Shown: positions 38,701 to 46,502, counted from the first letter of the stretch. The stretch: 64,000 bases of DNA from an uncultured bacterium (GCA_903857255.1 CAIODY010000013.1:33658-97657); one strand, 5' to 3'. Program-made: numbers and translations. Notes: a model not told the origin generated them from the sequence alone.

Positions 38701-38823
38701 AACCAGCACCGGACCTTCGATGGTATCCACTGCTAACTTTTGTTGTTCATTCAACAATTGGTATTCGCTGCGAAATTTACTGTCGTATTCTGATTTGATT
38801 TTTTTTGTGTCGGTGAGATTCAT
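35710..38823 (-). CDS. UvrD/Rep-type helicase with C-terminal PD-(D/E)XK nuclease domain, 3' frameshifted
   Basis: A 1037-aa protein. Helicase motifs are QQKLAVDTIEGPVLVVAGPGTGKT (Walker A at 44-50), VLVDEFQDT (Walker B), VVGDDDQSIYEFQGA, HSSKGLEFEYVFLIG and LFYVAITRAKKYL. The C-terminal nuclease domain of the AddB/Cas4 type has LNKYLNCPVSFYYE and GKVDKIEF...CTVIDYKTG. Near the end the frame reads HEFTQVATKKN and stops at 35710. Two bases away, another frame reads TGCNEEKCQWCNFVKTNR and stops at 35666. So an apparent extra GT at 35751-35755 removes three of the presumed Fe-S cysteines. The 5' end borders the island and is duplicated at 44174. Confidence 0.9.
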   Translation of the reverse strand: MNLTDTKKIKSEYDSKFRSEYQLLNEQQKLAVDTIEGPVLVVAGPGTGKTQIIAARIANILSIGVDAKPHNILCLTYTDAGAIAMRKRLLDFIGPVAHKVNIHTFHAFCNDVIQNHPQFFLKRDSEPVSDLELAEIYHEIIDELPEGHSLRRLKGEIYYEANRLKSLFSLMKKEDWSVEKINLEVEKYIADLPLRDEYICKRATGNFKKGDVRTDKIQVEIDKMNLLKDGANLFEKFDAKMKARARYDYDDMILWVIKAFKENQTLLMEYQERFQYVLVDEFQDTSGSQKEILELLIDFWGENANVFVVGDDDQSIYEFQGARLDNIVNFYEKFESTIKPIVLTNNYRSTQKVLDAAKATIDNNQQRLIHQIKKDGLVLDKNLVASNPKIISVEVPQPRIVEYFNSFHEEADIVLQLEKLHQANQNLAEVAVLYSQHKQAANIIKLLEKKGIPYNVKKKENLLQLPLVQYFIMVLEYLQKEIAKPFSGEELLFHLMHYPALQIKPTDIALLSWHISQKPKAEKTFWRIVLDNALELSSLNLQSSNKIIQLGNCLNKWLGEMQSLTLPMLFEDIIYDSGIVEHILNSPTRIWDMQVLNSFFDFIKEECSKKPRMHVKEFLAMIDEMHGENLELPITKVVAQENGVNFITAHSSKGLEFEYVFLIGCTNDFWEKKRGMNNRFAMPDNLIGDEKINAEESSRRLFYVAITRAKKYLQVSYPAKDAKEKLKQASLFIAEIKDQCLFEKTNVSEAEVMEQIKWSFEPEPPVNIELLKKEFLEQRLKNFSLSASALNKYLNCPVSFYYETILQVPSAPNDSMAFGNAVHYALEMLFKDMQLHPQKEFAPIELVIKNFEKSMYKQEEAFTEKQFPRRLELGRKSLTEYYNHYINTFNKTVSVEKMITNIEIDGVPMKGKVDKIEFDGNNCTVIDYKTGSPKRSLTDSLAMPSDENLKGGDYWRQMIFYKLLIDNYPFNAWKMVEGIFDFIEKNEDTDSFVRHKVLITADDVKFVRTQINDTYNKIMNHEFTQVATKKNVSGAIL
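38756..38823. repeat. Left copy of the 68-bp island-flanking direct repeat
   Basis: These 68 bp are the first 22-23 codons of the functional helicase gene. They match 44174-44241 at about 59 of 68 positions in the same orientation. Similarity stops exactly at the ATG on one side. Confidence 0.85.
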
Positions 38824-38905
38824 AGAAATGCTTTAATGGGTTATACTTTCAAAATTAAAACTTTGGAAAGTTATTTGATTTTACACAACAAAGAAAACAA
38901 CAACG

Positions 38906-38926
38906 CAGTGCAGTGTATTTGCACTG
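38906..38926. promoter_or_regulatory. Perfect 7-bp dyad upstream of the helicase gene
   Basis: CAGTGCA and TGCACTG flank a 7-base spacer in the 109-bp gap between the UDG-like gene and the helicase gene, both minus-strand. It may end the UDG transcript or act as an operator for the helicase promoter. There is no strong T-run. Confidence 0.35.
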
Positions 38927-38932
38927 TGAAAA

Positions 38933-39682
38933 TTAATAAATATTAATGTTCACATTACAACCTTGAAGCCATTGGTGATTGAGATGCGCATAACCATTTT
39001 GGTTTGGAAATGGCTGTGGATGAATATTTGGAATTGCATTTACCCAAATCCAATACCTAGCTATTGTTGCAGCTCTATGCAAGCCATTGAAATTATCTAC
39101 TCCACCCATTCCACTTGGAGTTAAAATTGAGCCGAATTCAACATCACTTCTTTCAATATGGACTAATGTTTCAATGTTTAACCAAAGCTGCCAAAGGCAT
39201 CTTAAATTTTCATTTTTAGTTGTGAAATAAACATACTTAATTGAATCAGTTTCGCAAATGTATTTTACAATTTCTTCAACATTGTTTTGAATTTGTCCCC
39301 GATTACATTCCCGATTTAATAGAGTATCACTATAATCATTTAGTTCAACTTCAGTTTCTGTTATCAAATCAGCAAATGATAATTTGAATTTTGTACAAAG
39401 CTCGAAGATATGTCCAATTTGAGGAATGCCATGATTTGGTCCATTTAATGCATTGTTATTATTTGAAAAATTCTCGAAAATTCTCCATAAATAATTTCTG
39501 TTTCTGCCGTAAAAAAATTCTGCTTCATTGCCATCATCTGGGTTAAATGTTCCAATAATCAATACTTCTGGCTTGTAAGGTGTGGTGTTCAAAATCGCAT
39601 TTTGAGTTTTAAAACCCTGTGCAGAAGCGATGTTTGGATAAAGTTGTCCAAAGTCAACGTTTAAAAATTTGTGTCGTGGCAT
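38933..39682 (-). CDS. UDG-superfamily-like protein of unknown role
   Basis: A 249-aa protein. Residues 41-60 read VLIIGTFNPDDG...EFFYGR followed by NRNYLWRIF, which resembles motif 1 of Mug-type and related uracil-DNA glycosylase folds (GTFP...FYYGRPRNxFW). A later LTPSGMGG near residue 190 could be the motif 2 loop. In between are Asn- and Ile-rich segments. It may recognise a modified base, but the activity is unproven. It is the last gene of the island's minus-strand run, 70 bp after the GNAT gene. Confidence 0.6.
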   Translation of the reverse strand: MPRHKFLNVDFGQLYPNIASAQGFKTQNAILNTTPYKPEVLIIGTFNPDDGNEAEFFYGRNRNYLWRIFENFSNNNNALNGPNHGIPQIGHIFELCTKFKLSFADLITETEVELNDYSDTLLNRECNRGQIQNNVEEIVKYICETDSIKYVYFTTKNENLRCLWQLWLNIETLVHIERSDVEFGSILTPSGMGGVDNFNGLHRAATIARYWIWVNAIPNIHPQPFPNQNGYAHLNHQWLQGCNVNINIY

Positions 39683-39752
39683 ATTTTTTTGTTTTTAAAT
39701 TTAAATCTACAAAACGAATTTGTCATATCCTAATCTGATTGATTTTTTTTGT

Positions 39753-40235
39753 TTAATAATTCAATCGCATGGTTTTAAAAGTTTCTTCAAAACCTAAAGC
39801 ATCATAAAACAACAAACCTTGTTTGTTATTTGCAAACACTTTTAGTTCAATACTGTAAGCATCAAATCGGGCAGCCCAATCTTTTAAATTATCAATTAAA
39901 GCATAGCCAATTTTTTGACGCCTAAAATTTTCATCTATCATAATGTCATCCACTTTGCAAAGCATTATCTCGTTGTTGCTTTCCGAAAAAACCGAAGTAG
40001 AAATTTCGGCAGTAACAAAACCAACTACTTTGCCATCAGCCTTTGCTACTAAAACAGCATTATCGTTGGTAACAATTCTGGCTTGCATTAACGTTTCATA
40101 ATCTTGCTGAAATTTTTCAAATCCCGAAAAACAGCTTGTGCCAAATGTTTGATGCAGTTGCATCAATTGAATCCATAGTTGAATGATTTGTTCAACATCG
40201 GTTTCGGTTGCTTTTTCTATTTTAAAATTGAGCAT
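39753..40235 (-). CDS. GNAT family N-acetyltransferase
   Basis: 160 aa from MLNFKIEKATETD; a start six codons upstream (40253) would overlap the previous gene by 8 bp. The acetyl-CoA loop is VDDIMIDENFRRQKIGYALID near residue 105, followed by LKVFANNKQGLLFYDALGFEE. The substrate is unknown. In this setting it could modify a toxin, a tRNA or a small molecule. It is probably translated from the same message as the upstream 286-aa gene. Confidence 0.88.
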   Translation of the reverse strand: MLNFKIEKATETDVEQIIQLWIQLMQLHQTFGTSCFSGFEKFQQDYETLMQARIVTNDNAVLVAKADGKVVGFVTAEISTSVFSESNNEIMLCKVDDIMIDENFRRQKIGYALIDNLKDWAARFDAYSIELKVFANNKQGLLFYDALGFEETFKTMRLNY

Positions 40236-40245
40236 GGTTTTGTTT

Positions 40246-41106
40246 TTACACATAATGTATTGCCTGAATAAAAGTGGGTTCGTTTTTTAAATTGATGACT
40301 TGTATAGGTTTGTTTAAAGTCCAATCATGAAATGTGTGCAATACACTTTCGGGCTTGAAAAATAATTTTCGGCGTATCCATTTTTTTGTTTTTGGTTTAC
40401 CAAATTCATAAGGCGCAAACGGGCAGTTGATAATGGCATATTGCAAAGTATTGCGCTGATGAAAAGGCAAAAAAGTAGTAGCACTTATTAAATTTTTCGG
40501 ATGCTCTTTTCTTACCGAAACCCAATGTGTAACATTGAAATCAAACTCATATAAAATGGATGAAACCAAAGTGGTGTGTCGCAAATGAAAATAAATCACA
40601 GGCACTTTTTGCGTTTGTTCATCTACTTTAATTTCAAATTCATACACCACCGCATACATTCGATAAGCGTTTCTTATTTCCGTTGGGTCATAATCCTGAT
40701 GCACCATGTAAGCCAATGCATCTGAAAATTTTAAGTGCTGCACGTTGATGATGGTAGCACTTTGTTTTTGTGAGGCTGTATCATAATTGAAAACATCACC
40801 CACTGATAAAATAAACCGACCAAAATCTTTTTGTTCTTCATCATTAGTGAACACAAATAAATCAGGATATTCCACACCATTTTGCTTTGCATTTTGTTTG
40901 ATGCCGCAAAATTCAATCACACTTCTGAAATCATTTTTTGCTTCATCAAACCACAATATTTTTGGGTTGATTTTATTTGCATTTTTTCTTATTAGTTGAT
41001 TGATAACAGGCAGCATGGCTTCATTCGAATCTGTTTCAAACAATTTGAAAAAAGGATTTTCACGATGGCTTTTTGCAATAGCCATATTGGGATGTCGGAT
41101 ATGCAT
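40246..41106 (-). CDS. Unknown 286-aa protein in the island operon
   Basis: I recognise no family. It begins MHIRHPNMAIAKSHRENPFF, has no signal peptide or membrane segment, and contains several aromatic and His-rich blocks (VPVIYFHLRHTTLVSS, TTFLPFHQRNTLQYAI, KKWIRRKLFF). The composition suggests a soluble alpha/beta protein. It starts 3 bp after the small membrane gene ends, so it is firmly in the AAA+ operon and is the most likely place for a new activity. Confidence 0.7.
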   Translation of the reverse strand: MHIRHPNMAIAKSHRENPFFKLFETDSNEAMLPVINQLIRKNANKINPKILWFDEAKNDFRSVIEFCGIKQNAKQNGVEYPDLFVFTNDEEQKDFGRFILSVGDVFNYDTASQKQSATIINVQHLKFSDALAYMVHQDYDPTEIRNAYRMYAVVYEFEIKVDEQTQKVPVIYFHLRHTTLVSSILYEFDFNVTHWVSVRKEHPKNLISATTFLPFHQRNTLQYAIINCPFAPYEFGKPKTKKWIRRKLFFKPESVLHTFHDWTLNKPIQVINLKNEPTFIQAIHYV

Positions 41107-41109
41107 AAT

Positions 41110-41346
41110 TTAAAAAGAACGCTTTTTGTAAATTCTGAAATGCTCCAATTCTTTGAACCAATCACTCAAAAAAACAGCAACCGAATAATTGTAAGTGCCA
41201 GGCTTTGCATTTTTAAAATCTACTTTAAAAAAATAACGGGCGATTAGATAATAGCACCAATCGAAAATGTTCCAAAGTGCGATTAACACAAGAAATAAAA
41301 CGAAAAAGAAAGTTAAAATCTGGAGTAAATTTTTTAAAAATTTCAT
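41110..41346 (-). CDS. Small membrane protein in the island operon
   Basis: A 78-aa protein with one long hydrophobic stretch (about residues 8-38) holding one or two transmembrane helices. A short polar tail follows with YNYSVAVFLSDWFKELEHF. No family is recognised. It lies 12 bp after the AAA+ gene and 3 bp before the 286-aa gene. Small membrane proteins beside ATPases in such clusters can be pore or anchor components; here that is only a guess. Confidence 0.7.
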   Translation of the reverse strand: MKFLKNLLQILTFFFVLFLVLIALWNIFDWCYYLIARYFFKVDFKNAKPGTYNYSVAVFLSDWFKELEHFRIYKKRSF

Positions 41347-41358
41347 GTTGTTGTTGTT

Positions 41359-43098
41359 TTAAAATCCGATTATTGATTTGGTTGATTGACTAAATTTTTC
41401 TTCTTGGCAAAATTTGTTGAGCTGCTGAAAATCCATTTCATTATTAAGTAGATTATGAATCATCACTTTCTTGGCAATATTTTCAATTTCTGCTGGTGAA
41501 AAAGAATATTGTTCAGCTAAGTTCTGAATTGATTTATCTTCTAAATCAGGCAATTTATTTTTCCAAATCAGCTCTCGTTGTGATTTATCAGGCTTTTCAA
41601 ATTTTAATTTCATCAAAAATCTTCGTTCAAAAGCATTGTCAAAATTTTGCATCAAATTGGTAGTAATCATCAAAATCCCATTGAAATTTTCCAATTCATC
41701 TAATAAAATATTTTGGATAGAATTAGCAGTTTGGTCAATAGTTCGTTCCACATTTATTCTTTTATTGAATAAAGAATCTGCTTCGTTCACAAACAAAATT
41801 GGTGTTCGCTCTTCTTTACGAACTGATTTCGCATAATTTGAAAAAATGCTTTTTATTTTTCTTTCTGATTCACCATACCACATTGATTTGGCATCACTGA
41901 TATCTACTTTGATGAGATTGCGTTGGCTGATTCGGGAGGCTTGCAAAACAAATTCTGTTTTGCCTGTGCCAGGTTCACCATAAAGCATGATGCAAATACC
42001 ACCAGAGGTTTTGTAAATAGTTTTTAGTTTGAGTTTTATGGATTCAAAATTATTGTCAACCAAAATCTTCAATACGCTATCAAATTGTGATTGCATGGAA
42101 GCATTGAAATACAAGGGTTTTTCAGCAATATCTTGTGCTAAAATTTCATCGCACATTTCTCTTTTTTCAAAAACAATAATGTCGGTTTTTTCATCGCACA
42201 AAAAATAGTCTAATCCTTTTTCAGTGAATTCGTATTCCATTTCTTTTCGTTTGATGTCGTGTTTTATTTCAAAAACAAAACCTTTCGATTGCACGATATG
42301 GCTTCTGTTTTTTATTACCATCGAAGTTCTTTTAAAAAAGGTTTCATCGCCCAATGCCTCTTCTACAACAGTATGTAGATTAAAACTTTCGGAGTGTTTT
42401 GTGTTGTTTGCCAATAACAATGTGAAAATCAAATCATCTTCTGGTTTATATTCTTCCAAATCAATTGCAACTGGCTCCAATCCAATTTTGGTAACATCTT
42501 TTAATTGCTGCGTTGGATTGTTTTCATACAAGGCATAAATATTTTTCACTTGCTGCAAGTGTTGATTTCTATCTAACAGTTCAATAAGTCGTTCTTCAAA
42601 TTCATCTTGCTCAATCACTCTTTCACGGCGTTTGAAAATACAAGCATCAACTTCTTCTAACAACTTTTTAAAAGTTGATAATTTCAATTCTTCACTTTTT
42701 GAAATTTTAATTCCTTTATTCAGTTTGTCAAATACTGAATAAGTGATGATGTAATCCAATTCATTTAATCGCTTGTGTTTTCTTCCTCTACCATTATTTT
42801 TAAAATAGAGCAATCCGTAAGTACATAATTTATCCAACTCGGCAATGACGTGAAGCAATTCCATTTTGTCTGTTCGGATATGATTGGCAATAAAATTCAA
42901 AACACTTTCATTAGAATCTTCAATGTTTTTATTGAAAATCATCGAAAATAAAAATGCCTGCAATGGTGTAATTTCATCGCCAAGCTCTTTTGCTAAGGCT
43001 TGCAAAACATCATCATTAAGATACAATGCCTTTTCTAAAGTGCTTGTATTGGCAGTGTTGTGAACGATTTGCTGAATGTATTTTAAATTATCAGACAT
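41359..43098 (-). CDS. AAA+ ATPase with long N-terminal region
   Basis: A 579-aa protein. The first 330 residues are mostly helical with a winged-helix look (TYGLLYFKNNGRGRKH, FTEKGLDYFLCDEK) and no known enzyme motif. The AAA+ core has Walker A GEPGTGKT at 374-381, Walker B ILFVNEAD at 434-441, sensor MITTNL and the arginine-finger stretch NAFERRF, close to the FtsH/spastin-type clade. It resembles AAA+ proteins in stress and defence clusters. It is the first gene of a five-gene minus-strand run and faces the WYL regulator gene across 94 bp. Confidence 0.85.
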   Translation of the reverse strand: MSDNLKYIQQIVHNTANTSTLEKALYLNDDVLQALAKELGDEITPLQAFLFSMIFNKNIEDSNESVLNFIANHIRTDKMELLHVIAELDKLCTYGLLYFKNNGRGRKHKRLNELDYIITYSVFDKLNKGIKISKSEELKLSTFKKLLEEVDACIFKRRERVIEQDEFEERLIELLDRNQHLQQVKNIYALYENNPTQQLKDVTKIGLEPVAIDLEEYKPEDDLIFTLLLANNTKHSESFNLHTVVEEALGDETFFKRTSMVIKNRSHIVQSKGFVFEIKHDIKRKEMEYEFTEKGLDYFLCDEKTDIIVFEKREMCDEILAQDIAEKPLYFNASMQSQFDSVLKILVDNNFESIKLKLKTIYKTSGGICIMLYGEPGTGKTEFVLQASRISQRNLIKVDISDAKSMWYGESERKIKSIFSNYAKSVRKEERTPILFVNEADSLFNKRINVERTIDQTANSIQNILLDELENFNGILMITTNLMQNFDNAFERRFLMKLKFEKPDKSQRELIWKNKLPDLEDKSIQNLAEQYSFSPAEIENIAKKVMIHNLLNNEMDFQQLNKFCQEEKFSQSTKSIIGF

Positions 43099-43192
43099 TT
43101 TTTAAGTGTAATTTTGTGGTGATAAATTATTTGTGTTGCAAAGAAATGACCAACAGAGTGCAACCTATTTTCACTCAAAAAAAATATTCAAA

Positions 43193-44179
43193 ATGCCAAT
43201 AAATAAAAGTGCTTTAACGAGATACAAATTGATTGATGAGTGTCTTGCAACCATGCGTTATGATAAAATAACTGTAGAGTATTTTCAAAAATACATTCTT
43301 GAAAAATCGGGCATCAGTGTAAGTATTCGCCAATTAAAAAATGATTTAGGTGAAATGCGGAATAATGCTGAATTTTTAGCTCCAATTCATTACGACCGAA
43401 AATTTGGGTATCAATATTCTGATGCAGATTATAGATTGACAGGAATAAAATTGAGCAATGCTGATTATGAAAAAATCAATGAAGCAGTAGCAATGCTAAA
43501 ACAATTTTCAGGCTTAAAAATTAGCGATGATGTAAATAAAATTTTAGCTCGAATAAATGCAGCAAAAGAAAATGATGTAGATGAAATTTTAATTTTCGAC
43601 CAAAGCAATGAATATAATGGCAGCCAATATTTGGAAATGTTATTTCAAGTAATTAAGCGCAAACAATGCGTTGATTTTATCTACTCTAAATACAATCAAA
43701 AAACTGATATACCATTGAAAGCAAGAACAGTAAGCCCTTTGGCGATTAAAGAATATTTAAAACGATGGTATTTAGTGGCAGATGAAAAAGGTGAATTGAA
43801 AATATTTGCGTTGGATAGAATAATAAATTTAGAAGTAAATCCAAAAGCAACTTATCATCAACCCAAAGGTTTTTCAGCTAAAGAGTATTTTAAATATGCC
43901 TTTGGTATTACTGTTCATAATGATAAAAATCCTTCAAAAATTTTGCTTCGAGTAAAACCACCTTGCATGGAATATATGCAAAACTTCCCTTGGCATTCCA
44001 CTCAAAAAATTGAAAAGATTTCAAAAAATGAAATGACAGTTTCATTTCAATTGCACGAATCACATGAATTGGTAAAAGAAATTTTAGGCTGGGGATTAAG
44101 CATTGAAGTGCTTGAACCTGCAACATTAAAAGAAAGAATTTTGAAAGAGTTGAAAGAGGCTTTAGGAAATTATAATTGA
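43193..44179 (+). CDS. HTH-WYL transcriptional regulator
   Basis: 328 aa from ATG 43193. A longer frame from a TTG at 43133 adds 20 unlikely residues. The N-terminal winged helix (KLIDECLATMRYDKITVEYFQKYI, about residues 10-70) is followed by a WYL domain (CVDFIYSKYNQK, PLKARTVSPLAIKEYLKRWYLVADEKG, about 155-225) and a C-terminal WCX extension. WYL regulators bind nucleic acid or nucleotide ligands and often repress defence loci. It is divergent from the AAA+ operon, so it is the obvious regulator of it. Its stop lies inside the right copy of the 68-bp repeat. Confidence 0.92.
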   Translation: MPINKSALTRYKLIDECLATMRYDKITVEYFQKYILEKSGISVSIRQLKNDLGEMRNNAEFLAPIHYDRKFGYQYSDADYRLTGIKLSNADYEKINEAVAMLKQFSGLKISDDVNKILARINAAKENDVDEILIFDQSNEYNGSQYLEMLFQVIKRKQCVDFIYSKYNQKTDIPLKARTVSPLAIKEYLKRWYLVADEKGELKIFALDRIINLEVNPKATYHQPKGFSAKEYFKYAFGITVHNDKNPSKILLRVKPPCMEYMQNFPWHSTQKIEKISKNEMTVSFQLHESHELVKEILGWGLSIEVLEPATLKERILKELKEALGNYN

Positions 44180-44241
44180 TATTCGCTGCGAAATTTATTA
44201 TCGTATTCGTTCTTGATTTTTTTGGTTTCGGTGAGATTCAT
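44174..44241. repeat. Right copy of the 68-bp repeat: fossil 5' end of the helicase gene
   Basis: On the minus strand this reads MNLTETKKIKNEYDNKFRSEYQL and a stop, against MNLTDTKKIKSEYDSKFRSEYQL in the intact helicase. The two differ at about 9 of 68 positions, and the protein changes are conservative (D/E, S/N, S/N). It begins 9 bp after the DUF1016 gene, so it looks like the original helicase start in a DUF1016-helicase operon. Confidence 0.85.
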
Positions 44242-44250
44242 TTTATTTTT

Positions 44251-45285
44251 TTATTTCAGTAATTTGGTTCTTTCCATTCTTTCTTTTGCCTCTATTAAAA
44301 TGGAATGTATTTTTTTCTCTAATTCTTTTTTGGGAGGTAATTCGGTTAGATATTCGGCTACCATTATTCCGTCTTTGTGCATTTCTAATAATTCTATTTG
44401 CTCACGGCTGCTTTCGGCGCAAAGTATTAATCCAATGGGAGGTAATTCGCCCTCTTTTTTCTCATATTTATCTAACCATTTTAAATACAATTCTATTTGC
44501 CCTTTGTGTTTGGCTTCAAACTTGTCCAGCTTCAATTCAACTGCTACCAAGCGTTTCAGATTACGATGATAAAACAATAAATCTAAATAAAAGTCTTCAC
44601 CATCAATTATCATTCTTTTTTGGCGTTCAACAAAAGCGAAGCCGCTTCCTAATTCTAAAATGAATGCTTCTAATTCTCTCAAAATTGCTTGCTCTAAATC
44701 TTTTTCCAGATAGGTGTTTTTCAATCCTAAAAAATCTAAAAAGTAAGGGTCTTTGAAAGTATTGTGAATGGTTGGGTTTGTAGCAGTGATTTGTAAATTC
44801 GCAATCGCAGTTCGTTCAAAAATTTTGGTGGTAATTTGCTTTCGCAAATCTCTTACGCTCAATGATTGTGCGGCAATAGCTTGAGCATAATAAAACTTTG
44901 CCTCTTCATTTTTTAGCGGAATTAAAACTAAAAAGTGCGACCAATTTAATTGTCGTGACAGTGTAACGACAATCTCAAAATCTGTAAACTGTTCTGCAAA
45001 CTGCATCATTCGTCTTACGTTCTTTTCGGTAAAATTTTTTCCGTAAGATTTTTCCAATTGTGCCGATACTGTAGGCACAATTTGCTTTCCATAATCGGCT
45101 CGTTTGTTTTTTAAAATTTCAGTGTTAATGCGTTTTCCAACTTGCCAAAATAATAATGTGAGTGTGCTATTTACTTGTGCTACAACCTGCTGCTGGCTTT
45201 GTTCAATGAGCTTTGAAAGTTCGTTAAGCAAAATTGCTTCGGGTGGTTTTGAGGTGTGTATTTTTTTTGTTTCGGGTGGTTTCAT
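44251..45285 (-). CDS. DUF1016 (YhcG-type) PDDEXK nuclease protein
   Basis: A 344-aa protein. The DUF1016 N-terminal domain has TLLFWQVGKRINTEIL near residue 45, then YGKQIVPTVSAQLEKSYGKNFTEKNVRRMMQFAE. The C-terminal PD-(D/E)XK domain has LGSGFAFVERQKRMIIDGEDFYLDLLFYHRNLKRLVAVELK near residue 215, with D, D, ExK ligands, and GLILCAESSREQIE. YhcG-type proteins are widespread and often linked to restriction-modification loci. It directly precedes the displaced helicase start. Confidence 0.93.
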   Translation of the reverse strand: MKPPETKKIHTSKPPEAILLNELSKLIEQSQQQVVAQVNSTLTLLFWQVGKRINTEILKNKRADYGKQIVPTVSAQLEKSYGKNFTEKNVRRMMQFAEQFTDFEIVVTLSRQLNWSHFLVLIPLKNEEAKFYYAQAIAAQSLSVRDLRKQITTKIFERTAIANLQITATNPTIHNTFKDPYFLDFLGLKNTYLEKDLEQAILRELEAFILELGSGFAFVERQKRMIIDGEDFYLDLLFYHRNLKRLVAVELKLDKFEAKHKGQIELYLKWLDKYEKKEGELPPIGLILCAESSREQIELLEMHKDGIMVAEYLTELPPKKELEKKIHSILIEAKERMERTKLLK

Positions 45286-45357
45286 GAATGCAAATTAGGA
45301 AAAGATTTATTTGCATCAAGTCAATAAAATGTTGGAAAAATGGAAACAGCAATTCTT

Positions 45358-45400
45358 AAAAAAAGCAAAGCCCCAGTTAAAACCTAAAAAACTGGAGCTT
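45358..45400 (-). terminator. Terminator of the small secreted-protein gene
   Basis: On the minus strand AAGCTCCAGTT and AACTGGGGCTTT pair around an 11-base loop and are followed by GCTTTTTTTAAG. It lies about 65 bp after the stop of the 66-aa gene. Confidence 0.65.
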
Positions 45401-45465
45401 GCCCTAAAATAAAACCTAAAAACCCAATCCTCTTTTCTTTTGCTGATTAAACAGCCATTTCTTTA

Positions 45466-45666
45466 TTAATGTTTGACCTTATGACCATGATGTTTTTTGC
45501 TATGTGCCTGTTTTCGATTAAATGTTTTGTCCAAATCTTTCTGACTTTTTTTGTCAATGCCAGTCAGTGGTGCTGGTTTCGATTTCTGTTTTTGTTGTTG
45601 AGCATTTGCTGCTTCAACAACAAATAGCATAGCAAAAATCAGAAGTACATTTTTTAAAGCAGCCAT
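45466..45666 (-). CDS. Small secreted Lys/His-rich protein
   Basis: A 66-aa protein with a signal peptide (ALKNVLLIFAMLFVVEAANAQ, cleaved near residue 22) and a very basic mature part of about 44 residues that ends KAHSKKHHGHKVKH-like (Lys/His cluster). No family is known to me. The His-rich tail could bind metal. It has its own terminator, which supports a real gene. Confidence 0.65.
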   Translation of the reverse strand: MAALKNVLLIFAMLFVVEAANAQQQKQKSKPAPLTGIDKKSQKDLDKTFNRKQAHSKKHHGHKVKH

Positions 45667-45786
45667 TTAATCCTTCAGGTTTTAATTTCTTATTTTAATA
45701 GACGCATATTAAACGCCAAAGGTTTATTCTTCGTTTTCAACTAAATGCAAATAATGTGTTAATGAAACTAAATGCCGATTTAAAAT

Positions 45787-45794
45787 TACCTTTG
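45787..45794 (+). promoter_or_regulatory. -7 box (TACCTTTG) of dapB
   Basis: TACCTTTG fits TAnnTTTG and lies 22 bp before the ATG at 45816. Transcription from here would begin after the earlier in-frame ATG at 45756, which decides the start of dapB. Confidence 0.6.
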
Positions 45795-45815
45795 CGTTTT
45801 CAAAAAAAATCAGGA

Positions 45816-46502
45816 ATGAAAATAGCATTAATCGGTTACGGAAAGATGGGCAAAGCCATTGAACAAAGCATTATTCAGCAAGGAAAACATGAAGTGGTTT
45901 TGAAAATTTCTATTGATAATTTAAACGACTTGACCGTTGAAAATCTTAAAAAAGCAGATGTAGCTATTGAATTTACCAGTCCTGAATCAGCCGTTAAAAA
46001 TATGTTGTTGTGCTTGAAAGCTGCTGTACCAGTGGTTTGTGGCTCAACAGGTTGGTTAGGTAAATTTGAAAATGTAAAAAAAGAATTTGAAAATAATAAA
46101 GGTGCGATGGTGTTTGCCAGCAATTTTAGCATTGGGGTAAATTTGTTTTTTGCCATAAATAATTATGCAGCAAGTTTATTTAAAAAGCATCCGCAATATG
46201 AAGTGTTGATGAGCGAAATTCATCACACTGAAAAAAAAGATGCGCCAAGTGGCACAGCCATTTCCATCAAAAAAATTATTGAGCAACATATTTCCAGCCA
46301 AGCCATTCCCATTGAAGCATTGCGAATAGAAAATGTAGTTGGCACACACAATGTATTGTTTAAATCAGCCGTTGATGAAGTGGAATTAATTCACAAAGCC
46401 CACAGCCGAAGCGGCTTTGCCGAAGGTGCAGTGTTGGCTGCCGAATGGATTGCTGACAAAAAAGGTGTGTACGAGTTTAAAGATGTATTAGGAATTGAAT
46501 AA
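45816..46502 (+). CDS. dapB: 4-hydroxy-tetrahydrodipicolinate reductase
   Basis: 228 aa from MKIALIGYGKMGKAIE, the NAD(P)H loop. The catalytic block is EIHHTEKKDAPSGTAISIKK near residue 140, with the HH pair and Lys that define DapB. SGFAEGAVLAAEWI comes near the C-terminus. It reduces the dihydrodipicolinate precursor in lysine and diaminopimelate synthesis. The 20-residue upstream extension to 45756 lies ahead of the -7 box and is rejected. Confidence 0.96.
   Translation: MKIALIGYGKMGKAIEQSIIQQGKHEVVLKISIDNLNDLTVENLKKADVAIEFTSPESAVKNMLLCLKAAVPVVCGSTGWLGKFENVKKEFENNKGAMVFASNFSIGVNLFFAINNYAASLFKKHPQYEVLMSEIHHTEKKDAPSGTAISIKKIIEQHISSQAIPIEALRIENVVGTHNVLFKSAVDEVELIHKAHSRSGFAEGAVLAAEWIADKKGVYEFKDVLGIE

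Noticed and set aside
36210..38836. Several plus-strand frames of 60-134 aa over the helicase gene
   Set aside because: They are shadows of the helicase frame, with biased composition (Phe, His, Gln) and no start context.
43133..43192. TTG start extending the WYL regulator by 20 residues
   Set aside because: The extension is low-complexity; the regulator family fits the ATG at 43193 preceded by an A-rich leader.
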